Assembly (NCBI RefSeq): GCF_001659685.2
Contig: NZ_LXYE02000033.1
Coordinates: 48,562-112,561, forward strand
Origin: Labilibacter marinus
Lineage (GTDB): Bacteria; Bacteroidota; Bacteroidia; Bacteroidales; Marinilabiliaceae
DNA: 64,000 nt
Direction: 5' to 3'
Under the pieces are notes generated by a model. The model did no database searches, was not told the origin of the DNA, and was given only the letters and a program-made list of their open reading frames with translations. The translations under genes were made by a program, and so were the position numbers. Below are positions 55,483-63,992 of the stretch, one piece after another (position 1 is the stretch's first letter; each line of letters opens with the position of its first letter).

Positions 55483-57819
55483 CTATAAAAGATTTCCGAT
55501 TTTTACACCGAAGTAAATGGTTCTTGGCATTTGCGGACCATAGATATAACCAGGATCGCGATCAATGCCGTTATCAAAGTCTGATTGATAGCTGTTGAAT
55601 ATATTTTTAACTCCGCACGATAAGCCAACATCAAAACCCTTAGAACGAATGATGTATTCTCCTTTTAGTCCCATATCAAAAAACTGATCAGTGGTTCTTA
55701 GTTCTCCTGCAATTGAATTACCGAAGTATTCAATTTTCATTTTTCCGGTATAAGTGGCATTGGTCGAAAGGGTAAAGTTTTTAATTGGTAAATAGTTTAA
55801 GGTAAAGAATCCATAGTTATTCGGCGTTCTTAAAAACTCGTCAGTTATTACATTACCTGCATATTCCTGTTTATCCTCGAAAAAACTTTTTTGGGTTGTA
55901 AAACCAGAGTTAAAGTTCATTTTAACCGAAGGAGCATAACGTAATTCAAAGTTAATACCTTGAACTGTACCTGCTACTCCAGAGTTAAATCTGATATGGT
56001 AAAACAAAGTCTCATCATTTTCATCTTGTTCAATTCTATGAACAAATGGATTATCTAAATAGGTGTGGAAGCCTTCCATTAAAAACTCTAATTCACCATT
56101 GCCAATGTCGGTATGGTAGTTAAATGATGCCATAAAACTGTGGCTAGTCTCCTGTTTTAGGTTATCTCCATTAATGTGGAATACTTGTCTGGCAGCAGAT
56201 GTTTCAATATGTAAATCCTCGTCGAAAATTTGAGGAGCTTTATATCCTTGTGAGTAGCTACCTCTAATTCGAATATTTTCGCTGGGTGAATAAAGTAAGT
56301 TTAAACGCGGACTAACAACTAAGTTGCTCAAGTCATTACTTGAATTTACTTTATTCTGTATGTCGTAATAATCACCTCTTAATCCGGCAGAAATTGTTAA
56401 TTTAGGAAAGGCATATTCGTACTGGCCAAATACTCCCACAATATTACTCGTTTGGTCAGAAACTAAACGTTCGTCAATTCTTTCTCCTTTGTCATCCGTG
56501 TAGGCTTTCTTTTTATCTTTCAAAATACTTCCATTGTTTTCAACCCCTACAATAAAGTTTGATTTTCCATAGTCGGCCTTATATTGCGTTCCGTATGCGT
56601 AAGCTAAATCTGTTGTAGAACCATAACCACTAGGATCCATTTCTGCACCATAATAAGTCCATCTATCTACATGTTGCGCAGAAGCATAAATAGATAGTTC
56701 ACCATTATTCTCACCAACAAAACGAGTAAAGTTAACAGCTCCTGTGTTAATGTTATGCCTGATAGATTCAGCTATTTGTGTTTCGTGTTCCGGGGTATCC
56801 AGGTCATCACCACCTCTTCTAGCTTCTTCAATATGAAAATAATCAAAGGTTATTTTGTTTCTGTAACCCATTCTATGGTATATGCTTGTACCTAGCGTTA
56901 CGTTATTCAATTGAGCCAATTCGGTAAATTCATCGTCGTTATCAAAATATCCCTCTCTTTTTCTATGAGTACCATAAAGGCTCATACCAGAGTTTTTATC
57001 TTCGGAAACCACTGAAGTATGGAAATTTAAATTCAGGTCATTGGCGGTTTTGTTATTGCCAATACCTATGATACCATTGTTTATCTCTGCATTAAATGTG
57101 TTGGCGCTAGGTTCTTTAGTGATTAAATTTATAGTTCCTGCAATGGCATTACTTCCATATAATGCAGAACCACCTCCTTTAACCACCTCTACTTGTTCTA
57201 TCATGTTTGCAGGTAGTATCTCTAGACCATAAACGCTAGCTAATCCTGAAAATATTTGACGTCCATTTATTAATACTTGCGAGTAACTTCCGTCCATGCC
57301 GTTCATTCTAACGCTATTGGCACCACAGTTCTGACAAGTATTTTCGGTTCGTAACCCAGGCGTAAAATTTAAGCCTTCACTTAAGGTAACCGATTGTGTT
57401 TGGCTAAAAGCTTTTGGTGTCATTGTGTTAACAACCATCGAAGCATCAATTCTTCTTTTAGGATGTTTATCTGCAGTAACAACTACCTGGTCAAGTCCTA
57501 ATACATCCGCTTCCAGACTAATGTTTATGTCAAGAGGTTTCGCTTCCGTGAAATTTATGGTAACTTCTTTGGTTTTATGTCCAATTGATTTAATGATTAA
57601 AGTATGTTCACCTTCTGGGATTTCCTCAAAGAAGAATTTTCCATTTAAATCTGATGCAGAGCCTACGGTAGTTGATTTTAATTGAACCGTTGCAAAAGCA
57701 ACGGGTTCTCCGTCGGCTTTAATTTCGCCCTGTAATGGTGGTGGAGTTTTGTCTGCTGCAGTAATAGTTAAGTTACCTATTAGTAGTGTAACAATAAGTA
57801 CGGTGAAATATTTTAACAT
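55483..57819 (-). CDS. TonB-dependent outer membrane receptor
   Basis: A 778-residue receptor. It has a signal peptide (about 1-22) and a carboxypeptidase-regulatory-like domain (27-105, GEPVAFATVQLKSTTVGSAS). A TonB-box-like LDQVVVTADK (109-118) comes next, then a plug (about 125-235) and a beta-barrel to the C-terminus, ending in aromatic IYFGVKIGNLL. The plug has an unusual ENTCQNCGANSVRMNG segment (Cys162, Cys165) near the surface, followed by YSQVLINGRQIFSGLASVYGLE. Related Bacteroidota receptors share this CxNCG block. With the upstream His-rich exported protein, metal or metal-complex uptake is a reasonable inference; no SusD partner is present. Confidence 0.92.
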   Translation of the reverse strand: MLKYFTVLIVTLLIGNLTITAADKTPPPLQGEIKADGEPVAFATVQLKSTTVGSASDLNGKFFFEEIPEGEHTLIIKSIGHKTKEVTINFTEAKPLDINISLEADVLGLDQVVVTADKHPKRRIDASMVVNTMTPKAFSQTQSVTLSEGLNFTPGLRTENTCQNCGANSVRMNGMDGSYSQVLINGRQIFSGLASVYGLEILPANMIEQVEVVKGGGSALYGSNAIAGTINLITKEPSANTFNAEINNGIIGIGNNKTANDLNLNFHTSVVSEDKNSGMSLYGTHRKREGYFDNDDEFTELAQLNNVTLGTSIYHRMGYRNKITFDYFHIEEARRGGDDLDTPEHETQIAESIRHNINTGAVNFTRFVGENNGELSIYASAQHVDRWTYYGAEMDPSGYGSTTDLAYAYGTQYKADYGKSNFIVGVENNGSILKDKKKAYTDDKGERIDERLVSDQTSNIVGVFGQYEYAFPKLTISAGLRGDYYDIQNKVNSSNDLSNLVVSPRLNLLYSPSENIRIRGSYSQGYKAPQIFDEDLHIETSAARQVFHINGDNLKQETSHSFMASFNYHTDIGNGELEFLMEGFHTYLDNPFVHRIEQDENDETLFYHIRFNSGVAGTVQGINFELRYAPSVKMNFNSGFTTQKSFFEDKQEYAGNVITDEFLRTPNNYGFFTLNYLPIKNFTLSTNATYTGKMKIEYFGNSIAGELRTTDQFFDMGLKGEYIIRSKGFDVGLSCGVKNIFNSYQSDFDNGIDRDPGYIYGPQMPRTIYFGVKIGNLL

Positions 57820-57876
57820 GATATGTGTTAGTTAGTTTAATTGTATTCTTTTCGTCTTTGATGCAAGAAGAGTAGT

Positions 57877-57900
57877 TTATGATGTAGTAAAACATCATAA
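57877..57900. promoter_or_regulatory. Palindrome upstream of the TonB receptor gene
   Basis: TTATGATG (57877-57884) and CATCATAA (57893-57900) are perfect inverted repeats with an 8-base spacer, 58 bases upstream of the receptor ATG. No T run follows on either strand. It could be an operator for a metal-responsive regulator or an RNA hairpin between the two genes. Confidence 0.4.
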
Positions 57901-57952
57901 TGAATTGTAATTGACTATAAACTCGTCAATTCTCTAAAATGTATGAATAAAA

Positions 57953-58309
57953 CTAAACTACTGGAGGACCTCTCCAACGGGCGTAATGATAAGATGATGA
58001 TGAAAAGTTTTCATGAGTATCAAGATATAAACTTTGAGCCAGAAAACTGATCGAAGATTTTAACGCAATCCCTTCCGAATCGTTTAAATAAGTTAGGGTT
58101 GTTGAAAATACAAAGTTAGCAGAGGTTCCGCAATCTGAATTACTGTGAGAATGCTCACCTCCTTGCGAATTATGCAGGTGAATAAGGATTTGGTTATTGC
58201 CCAAGAAGTGCGCATGCAGTCCAAAATTCATACTGAGCGTTAACCCAATATTCAGGAACAGCACAAGTGCTAAAAATCCAGTGGCTAATATTTGATGTAT
58301 CCTTTTCAT
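57953..58309 (-). CDS. Small exported His-rich protein
   Basis: A 118-residue protein with an N-terminal signal or anchor helix (about 5-26). Histidine clusters follow: HAH and HLH, then EHSHSNSDCG (about residues 50-60). It ends in YHYARWRGPPVV, an ending I have seen in small Bacteroidota proteins encoded next to TonB receptors. The pattern suggests binding of Zn, Cu or a similar metal in the periplasm, which is inference. I start it at the ATG at 58309; the upstream TTG lies inside the promoter. It precedes the TonB receptor by 133 bases on the same strand. Confidence 0.65.
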   Translation of the reverse strand: MKRIHQILATGFLALVLFLNIGLTLSMNFGLHAHFLGNNQILIHLHNSQGGEHSHSNSDCGTSANFVFSTTLTYLNDSEGIALKSSISFLAQSLYLDTHENFSSSSYHYARWRGPPVV

Positions 58310-58321
58310 AATTCTACCATG

Positions 58322-58352
58322 CAAAAATGTATTAATTTACACATCTACACAA
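58322..58352 (-). promoter_or_regulatory. Promoter of the His-rich protein gene
   Basis: On the minus strand TTG (58352-58350), 20 bases, CATTTTTG (58329-58322). The -7 box differs from TAnnTTTG at one base. The leader would be very short (about 9 bases). The 58353-58632 stretch beyond it shows no gene; it holds only a weak AATCCC/GGGATT hairpin near 58510-58534 that may end the SUI1 transcript. Confidence 0.5.
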
Positions 58353-58632
58353 TCCCTATATGTAGTGATTATGTATTTCATTTACTTAAATGGCAAAAAT
58401 GATACTTATTGTAGGGGGGTAGTATAGAAAATTACCGAAATTTTAATAGGTAAGTAATATACCGATGTTGATTTTTAATGAAAAGGTGTAAGACTTGATT
58501 AAATAAGAAATCCCAATCAAAAAAGACCGGGATTATCAGTTCGAATATTAATATAACAGCAACTTTACATGTGCTGTCATCTTTTTGTATGATAATATCA
58601 ATTACTTAATCATTACTAGCTGTTATATCCTA

Positions 58633-58980
58633 TCATCCGCCAGCTTTTTTGGCTTTATATCCAGCCTTTTGCAATAAGTCCATGACTTTATCTCTAAATT
58701 CCCCTTGAATTAAAATTTCACCATCTTTTACTGTTCCGCCAACACCACATTTCGATTTTAATTCTTTACCTAAGGTCTTTAGGTCATCATCGTCGCCAAT
58801 AAATCCAGTAATTAAAGTAACAGCCTTGCCTTTGCGCTGTTTTTTGTCCAACATTATTTTAAGGTTTTGTTGCTGTGGAGGTAAGGTTTCCTCTTGCTGC
58901 TCTTCGTTATAGTCGTATTCGAAATCGTTACTGGTTGAAAAAACAACTCCATCTCTTAATTTCTTATTTTTCTTAGCCAT
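58633..58980 (-). CDS. SUI1/eIF1-like translation factor (YciH family)
   Basis: A 115-residue protein. The N-terminal 38 residues are charged and low-complexity ([15 protein letters not shown]). The SUI1 domain (about 40-110) has [41 protein letters not shown] and a basic end. It resembles eukaryotic eIF1 and bacterial YciH, which affects start-site fidelity. A perfect -7 box TATTTTTG on the minus strand at 59007-59000 gives it its own promoter. Confidence 0.9.
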   Translation of the reverse strand: MAKKNKKLRDGVVFSTSNDFEYDYNEEQQEETLPPQQQNLKIMLDKKQRKGKAVTLITGFIGDDDDLKTLGKELKSKCGVGGTVKDGEILIQGEFRDKVMDLLQKAGYKAKKAGG

Positions 58981-59175
58981 AATTTGTAATTTTGCAATGC
59001 AAAAATAAGGTTTTATTCAGAGTTGAGAACCTAAAATAAGTTATTTGTCAAAAGTGATAGTGAATTATATCGTAAAACGATATTTAATAAGACTAATTCA
59101 ATTAGCGTGATTAGTTTACTATAATTAAGGGTTGGATGTGAAAAGATGAATTTTGTCATATTTTTTACATCGGAT

Positions 59176-59208
59176 TTGATAAATAAAGGAAATAAGTATT
59201 TACTTTTG
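59176..59208 (+). promoter_or_regulatory. Promoter of the Nfn-DHOD operon
   Basis: TTG (59176-59178), 22 bases, TACTTTTG (59201-59208), a perfect -7 box. The leader of about 53 bases contains no clear structure. Confidence 0.65.
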
Positions 59209-59265
59209 CCGTCCGCCAATAAAAATTGAATGGCACAATAAGGAATTGTTAGCTAATTATATCTA

Positions 59266-60108
59266 ATGTATAAAGTTGTAGATAAAACGTTTTTTTCAGA
59301 AAACGTAGTTAAGATTGATGTGGAAGCTCCTAGGATTGCTAAAGCCCGAAGAGCAGGTCATTTTGTGATGGTTAAAATTGGAGAAAAAGGAGAACGATTT
59401 CCATTAACTATTGCGGGTGCCGATAGAGACAAGGGAATTATTACGTTAGTGGTACAAACCGTCGGAGTTTCGTCGCGTAAGTTAGCGGCACTTGAAGTAG
59501 GTGATAGTATTACTGATTTGGTGGGGCCGCTTGGTCAGGCCACCCATATCGAAAATAAAGGAACCATATTAGCTTGTGGAGGAGGTGTTGGTGTAGCTCC
59601 TCTATTACCAATTGTTGAAGCTTACAAGAAAGCTGGCAATAGAGTTATTACTGTTATTGCTGCACGAAACAAAGACCTAATTATTCTCGAAGAACAAATG
59701 AAAGCCTTTTCCGATGAGTTAATTATCATGACGGATGATGGATCATATGGTCAGAAAGGATTGGTGACAGAAGGAATGGAAGCTGCCATTGCCAAAGAGG
59801 ATATTAGTGAGGCTATGATTATTGGTCCTGCTGTTATGATGAAATTTGCATCGCTAACAACGCAAAAACATAATATTCCAACATTGGCTAGTTTAAATAC
59901 CATTATGGTGGATGGAACAGGAATGTGTGGAGCATGTAGGATAACTGTTGGAGGAAAAACAAAATTTGTTTGTGTTGATGGACCCGAGTTTGATGCGCAT
60001 CAAGTTGACTTTGACGAAATGTTACTTCGTTTAAATGGTTATAAAGAAATTGAAAAGGCCGCCGAAAGCAACTACTTAAAAGAAAACAACAAAAACTGTC
60101 AGGCATAA
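59266..60108 (+). CDS. NfnA-like FAD/NAD-binding subunit (ferredoxin:NADP oxidoreductase alpha)
   Basis: A 280-residue flavoprotein of the PyrK/SudB/NfnA family. The N-terminal FAD domain has GERFPLTIAG (about 46-55) and VGVSSRKLA. The NAD domain has GTILACGGGVGVAPLLPI. A [2Fe-2S] site near the C-terminus has Cys221, Cys224 and Cys236 (GTGMCGACR and FVCVDG), with an Asp expected as fourth ligand as in NfnA. Together with the next gene it should form a ferredoxin-NADP transhydrogenase or a sulfide dehydrogenase; bifurcation is known for NfnAB, but activity here is inference. First gene of the operon. Confidence 0.87.
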   Translation: MYKVVDKTFFSENVVKIDVEAPRIAKARRAGHFVMVKIGEKGERFPLTIAGADRDKGIITLVVQTVGVSSRKLAALEVGDSITDLVGPLGQATHIENKGTILACGGGVGVAPLLPIVEAYKKAGNRVITVIAARNKDLIILEEQMKAFSDELIIMTDDGSYGQKGLVTEGMEAAIAKEDISEAMIIGPAVMMKFASLTTQKHNIPTLASLNTIMVDGTGMCGACRITVGGKTKFVCVDGPEFDAHQVDFDEMLLRLNGYKEIEKAAESNYLKENNKNCQA

Positions 60109-60154
60109 TAACCCTAGGGTTAAATTCAGAATAAAAGCGAAAGACGATTCCAAC

Positions 60155-61630
60155 ATGGAAGAAAGAGATAGCTACTTAAAAGAAGAACGTGCCCAACAAT
60201 GGCGCGAGGATTTAAGAAAGAAGATTAAAAATAAGGAAAGAACTCAGCAAGTTCGTGTTAAGATGAACGAAGTAGATGCCAATGAGCGCATTAAATCGTA
60301 TGTTGAGGTAAATGCTGGGTTAAACGTTGAACAAGCGCAGGCTGAAGCGAGTCGTTGTATCGATTGTGCTAATCCAACTTGCATTTCTGGTTGTCCAGTA
60401 GAAATTAATATTCCTAAGTTTATTAAACGTATTGAGCAAGGGGAGTTTCTTGAAGCTGCAAAAACTTTAAAGGAAACCAGTACTTTGCCTGCTGTTTGTG
60501 GTCGTGTTTGTCCGCAAGAAAAACAATGCGAAGCCAAGTGTTTTTATACGCAAAAACTAAAGCAAGATCCAGTAGCTATTGGATATCTTGAGCGTTTTGC
60601 TGCAGATTATGAGCGCGAATCGGGGCAGATATCTGTACCAGAAGTTAAAGAAAAGAATAATATAAAAGTAGCCTGTATTGGTTCAGGCCCTGCAGGGTTA
60701 ACCTTTGCAGGAGAAATGGCCAAAAGGGGTTATGATGTTACCGTTTTTGAAGCACTTCACGAAATAGGGGGTGTATTAAAATATGGTATTCCTGAATTTA
60801 GATTACCTAATAATATTGTAGATGTTGAGATTAATGCACTTAAAAAAATGGGTGTTGAGTTCGAAACTAACTTTATTGTGGGTAAAACAGCTACTATCGA
60901 AGATTTGAAGGAAGAAGGTTTTCAGGCCTTTTTTGCAGGAAGTGGTGCTGGCTTACCTCGTTTTATGGGTATTCCTGGCGAAAACTACATTGGTATATTG
61001 AGTTCCAACGAATATCTTACACGAATTAACCTGATGCATGCCGCTGAGCAGGATACGGACACGCCTGTGGTTAGTGGAAAGAATGTGATGGTGATTGGTG
61101 GTGGAAATACAGCAATGGACTCGGTTCGTACGGCCAAAAGATTGGGCGCCGATAGAGCTATGATTGTATATCGAAGAAGTATGGATGAAATGCCAGCTCG
61201 AGTTGAGGAGATTCATCATGCGCAAGAAGAAGGTATTGAATTTATGACCTTGACTAATCCTATAGAATATTTGGCAAATGATAAAGGCCGTGTAAATAGG
61301 GTTGTGGTTCAAAAAATGGAATTAGGTGAGCCTGATGCCAGTGGTAGAAGACGACCAATGCCTATTGAAGGATCAGAAGAAACGATAGAGGTAGAAACTG
61401 TGGTGGTAAGTGTAGGGGTTTCTCCAAACCCTATTGTACCAGATTCTTTACCTGATTTAAAAACTACCAAATGGGGGACAATTGCTGTTAACGAGGAGAA
61501 TTTACAATCATCTATACCCGAAATGTTTGCTGGAGGAGATATTGTAAGAGGAGGAGCTACAGTAATTTTGGCCATGGGAGATGGAAGAAATGCAGCACAA
61601 TCTATGGACCAATACCTTAAAAACGAATAA
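60155..61630 (+). CDS. NfnB-like subunit (glutamate synthase small-subunit family)
   Basis: A 491-residue iron-sulfur flavoprotein related to the GltD/NfnB/SudA family. Two [4Fe-4S] sites lie in SRCIDCANPTCISGCP (about 68-83) and VCGRVCPQEKQCEAKC (about 116-131). An FAD site has CIGSGPAGLTFAGEMA (about 172-187) and an NADPH site has VMVIGGGNTAMDSVRTA (about 310). The true glutamate synthase large subunit is absent, and the neighbour is NfnA-like, so GltD function is less likely than an Nfn-type transhydrogenase. It starts 46 bases after nfnA and ends 23 bases before the DHOD-like gene. Confidence 0.9.
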   Translation: MEERDSYLKEERAQQWREDLRKKIKNKERTQQVRVKMNEVDANERIKSYVEVNAGLNVEQAQAEASRCIDCANPTCISGCPVEINIPKFIKRIEQGEFLEAAKTLKETSTLPAVCGRVCPQEKQCEAKCFYTQKLKQDPVAIGYLERFAADYERESGQISVPEVKEKNNIKVACIGSGPAGLTFAGEMAKRGYDVTVFEALHEIGGVLKYGIPEFRLPNNIVDVEINALKKMGVEFETNFIVGKTATIEDLKEEGFQAFFAGSGAGLPRFMGIPGENYIGILSSNEYLTRINLMHAAEQDTDTPVVSGKNVMVIGGGNTAMDSVRTAKRLGADRAMIVYRRSMDEMPARVEEIHHAQEEGIEFMTLTNPIEYLANDKGRVNRVVVQKMELGEPDASGRRRPMPIEGSEETIEVETVVVSVGVSPNPIVPDSLPDLKTTKWGTIAVNEENLQSSIPEMFAGGDIVRGGATVILAMGDGRNAAQSMDQYLKNE

Positions 61631-61653
61631 AAAGACTATTTTTATCCGCTGAA

Positions 61654-62658
61654 ATGAAAATATTAGATACTAAATATATGGGACTTCGTTTGAAGAACCC
61701 TATAATTGCAGGTAGTTGTGGTTTAACTTCAACAGTAGAAGGAATAAAAAAACTAGCAGAGAGCGGTGTTGCTGCTGTAGTTTTGAAATCGGTTTTTGAA
61801 GAAGAGGTTATCAAAGAGCATGAAGAAACGCTTAAAAATAATCTTGGAGCCTTCGAAAATAATATGGAATTTCTGGATTACTTCGATTATCAGATTAAAG
61901 ATGATGTATTAAAAAATATGGCATCATTAATTGAAGAAGCTAAAAAAGAGGTAGATATTCCTATTATCGGTAGTTTAAACTGTGCCACTTCTGGCGAATG
62001 GATTTCATATGCTAAGCAATTAGAAAAAGCAGGTGTTGATGCACTTGAGCTTAATGTGTTTAAACTTCCGTTTGATGTTGAAATGGAAGCCGATGCACAG
62101 GAGAAGTTATATCTATCTATTATTGAAAAAATTAAAGAGCAGGTAAAAATTCCTGTTGCTATAAAAATAGCACCTTATTCTTCAAACTTGGCAGCGCTGG
62201 TTAAGAAACTAGAGTCGGCAGGAGCCGATGCCATCACTATGTTCAATCGTTTTTATAATGTCGACTTTGATATTATGACGGATGAGGTTAAAGCAGGCAA
62301 TCCATATTCTTCAGAGCAAGACTATTATAATACTTTACGTTGGGTATCCATCATGTCGGGTAAGGTGAGTTGCGATTTATCAGCAAGCACAGGTATTCAT
62401 TCAGCTGAAACGGCCATTAAAATGCTGATGGCTGGTACTACAACTGTTCAGGTTGTATCTAAATTATATAAGGATGGAATAGGTTCTGTGGCTGGTATTC
62501 TTAAAAATATAGAACTTTGGATGGATAAGCGTGGATATGTTAGCGTAGATGAGTTTAGAGGTAGTGTTCATCATGAACCAACAGAAAATTCGGAACGTTT
62601 TGAACGTGTTCAGTTTATGAAATACTTCTCAGGTCATAATCCACAACAGATACTTTAA
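61654..62658 (+). CDS. Dihydroorotate dehydrogenase-like FMN protein
   Basis: A 334-residue TIM-barrel protein resembling class 1 dihydroorotate dehydrogenase and PreA. LDTKYMGLRLKNPIIAGSCGLTSTV opens the barrel and GSLNCATSGEWISYAKQLEKAG is a family block. IPVAIKIAPYSSNLAALVKKLESAGADAITMFNR carries the conserved Lys of the FMN site. A canonical class 1 DHOD has a catalytic Cys loop after the fifth strand that I cannot place, so the true substrate may differ. Third gene after the Nfn pair; electron exchange with NfnA is plausible. Confidence 0.78.
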   Translation: MKILDTKYMGLRLKNPIIAGSCGLTSTVEGIKKLAESGVAAVVLKSVFEEEVIKEHEETLKNNLGAFENNMEFLDYFDYQIKDDVLKNMASLIEEAKKEVDIPIIGSLNCATSGEWISYAKQLEKAGVDALELNVFKLPFDVEMEADAQEKLYLSIIEKIKEQVKIPVAIKIAPYSSNLAALVKKLESAGADAITMFNRFYNVDFDIMTDEVKAGNPYSSEQDYYNTLRWVSIMSGKVSCDLSASTGIHSAETAIKMLMAGTTTVQVVSKLYKDGIGSVAGILKNIELWMDKRGYVSVDEFRGSVHHEPTENSERFERVQFMKYFSGHNPQQIL

Positions 62659-62676
62659 GAATCAGTTAATAGTTAG

Positions 62677-62747
62677 TAATCATTGGTCAATAGATGTTTG
62701 TTTAATTTTGTTCTGTTACCAATGACTATTGACTAATGACCAATGAC
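62677..62747. repeat. Heptamer repeats and inverted repeat downstream of the DHOD-like gene
   Basis: CAATGAC, TATTGAC, TAATGAC and CAATGAC are consecutive at 62720-62747, forming four tandem seven-base units. ATTGGTCAATAG near 62682-62693 is the inverted counterpart, so the stretch can form a hairpin. Similar units occur at 47564-47606 and 24545-24580. It may end the operon, though no T run follows. Confidence 0.6.
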
Positions 62748-62772
62748 TTGTAAATATTTTGCTTTAAAATAT

Positions 62773-62802
62773 TTGTACTCTGCAATAAAATAATTACTTT
62801 TG
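62773..62802 (+). promoter_or_regulatory. Promoter of the rpsF operon
   Basis: TTG (62773-62775), 19 bases, TACTTTTG (62795-62802): ideal spacing and a perfect -7 box. The leader is about 26 bases, too short for a large regulatory RNA. Confidence 0.82.
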
Positions 62803-62834
62803 CGCCCGCATTTATTAATTTAATTAGTATAATT

Positions 62835-63182
62835 ATGTTGAATCATTATGAAGCCGTTTTCATTTTGACTCCCGTTTTGTCTGATGTACAGATGAAGGAA
62901 GCGGTTGAAAAATTCCGATCTGTTATTACAGAGAACGGAGGTGAAATGGTAAACGAGGAAAATTGGGGGCTACGTAAGTTGGCGTATCCTATCCAAAAAA
63001 AATCGACTGGTTTTTACAACCTATTCGATTTTAAAGTACAACCTGATGCTATAGCTAAGCTAGAGCTTCTTTTTCGTCGCGACGAGCGTGTTATTCGTTT
63101 CTTAACTTTTAAGATGGATAAATATGCAGTTGCTTACAGTGAGAAAAGAAGAAAAACCATCAAAGAAAAAAAGGAGAGATAG
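62835..63182 (+). CDS. rpsF: Small ribosomal subunit protein bS6
   Basis: A 115-residue S6 protein. [57 protein letters not shown] and [16 protein letters not shown] are the family strands and the S18-binding face. In the ribosome it pairs with S18, encoded 3 bases downstream. The C-terminus is basic. First gene of the rpsF-rpsR-rplI operon, an order conserved in many bacteria. Confidence 0.98.
   Translation: MLNHYEAVFILTPVLSDVQMKEAVEKFRSVITENGGEMVNEENWGLRKLAYPIQKKSTGFYNLFDFKVQPDAIAKLELLFRRDERVIRFLTFKMDKYAVAYSEKRRKTIKEKKER
63171..63176 (+). promoter_or_regulatory. Shine-Dalgarno site of rpsR
   Basis: AAGGAG lies nine bases before the rpsR ATG, inside the rpsF 3' end. Such clear sites are rare elsewhere in this window. 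Confidence 0.6.
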
Positions 63183-63185
63183 GAC

Positions 63186-63455
63186 ATGGCACAAAATCAA
63201 AGTGAAATTAGATATTTAACTCCTCCATCGGTTGAGATCAAAAAGAAAAAGTACTGTCGTTTTAAGAAAAACAAGATCAAGTATGTTGATTACAAAGATC
63301 CTGAGTTCTTAAAGAAATTCTTAAATGAGCAAGGTAAAATTTTACCTCGTCGCTTAACAGGTACATCTTTAAAGTATCAGAGAAAAGTTGCAACTGCAGT
63401 TAAACGTGCTCGTCACATTGCATTGTTGCCTTATGTTACTGACTTGATGAAATAA
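63186..63455 (+). CDS. rpsR: Small ribosomal subunit protein bS18
   Basis: An 89-residue S18 protein. [65 protein letters not shown] is the near-complete family core, with the single N-terminal Cys. It forms the S6:S18 dimer on 16S rRNA. Tightly spaced behind rpsF. Confidence 0.98.
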   Translation: MAQNQSEIRYLTPPSVEIKKKKYCRFKKNKIKYVDYKDPEFLKKFLNEQGKILPRRLTGTSLKYQRKVATAVKRARHIALLPYVTDLMK

Positions 63456-63457
63456 AA

Positions 63458-63464
63458 AAGGAGG
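63458..63464 (+). promoter_or_regulatory. Consensus Shine-Dalgarno site of rplI
   Basis: AAGGAGG lies seven bases before the rplI ATG at 63472. It is a full anti-16S match, unusual in Bacteroidota, where initiation seldom uses this pairing. Confidence 0.8.
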
Positions 63465-63471
63465 ACAAAAA

Positions 63472-63915
63472 ATGGAAGTAATATTAAAAGATGATATAGC
63501 CAGTCTTGGTCACAAAAATGAAGTGATTCAGGTAAAGGCTGGATACGGTAGAAACTACCTTATTCCACAAGGGCTTGCAATTTTGGCTACTCCTTCAGCT
63601 ATCAAGGTGCACGAGGAGAATATGCGTCAAAGAGCTCATAAAGAAGAAAAAATTAAGAATGATGCGCTTGAAGTAGCACAAAAATTAGAAGGTCTTTCTT
63701 TGACCTTAGGTGCTAAAACAAGTACAACTGGTAAAATCTTTGGTTCTGTAAATACAATTCAAATTGCAGAAGCATTAGGTAAAGAAGGTTATACTGTAGA
63801 GCGTAAATATATATCACTTAAAGGTGATGTAAAAGAAATTGGTAAATACGTTGCTACCATCAAACTTCACCGCGAGGTGAAAGTTGAGGTTAACTTTGAA
63901 GTAGTTGCCGAATAA
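63472..63915 (+). CDS. rplI: Large ribosomal subunit protein bL9
   Basis: A 147-residue L9 protein. MEVILKDDIASLGHKNEVIQVKAGYGRNYLIPQGLA is the N-terminal rRNA-binding domain. A long connecting helix follows (about 45-75), then a C-terminal domain with TTGKIFGSVNTIQIAEAL. Length is as expected. Last gene of the operon, followed by a terminator. Confidence 0.98.
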   Translation: MEVILKDDIASLGHKNEVIQVKAGYGRNYLIPQGLAILATPSAIKVHEENMRQRAHKEEKIKNDALEVAQKLEGLSLTLGAKTSTTGKIFGSVNTIQIAEALGKEGYTVERKYISLKGDVKEIGKYVATIKLHREVKVEVNFEVVAE

Positions 63916-63960
63916 CTTAGTATAAACTTATACGAGATACATTTTCAAACAAACAGTAGA

Positions 63961-63992
63961 AAGCCCATTCGCATAGCGGATGGGCTTTTTAT
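63961..63992 (+). terminator. Intrinsic terminator of the rpsF operon
   Basis: AAGCCCATTCGC (63961-63972) pairs with GCGGATGGGCTT (63976-63987) with one wobble, followed by TTT. Confidence 0.88.
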
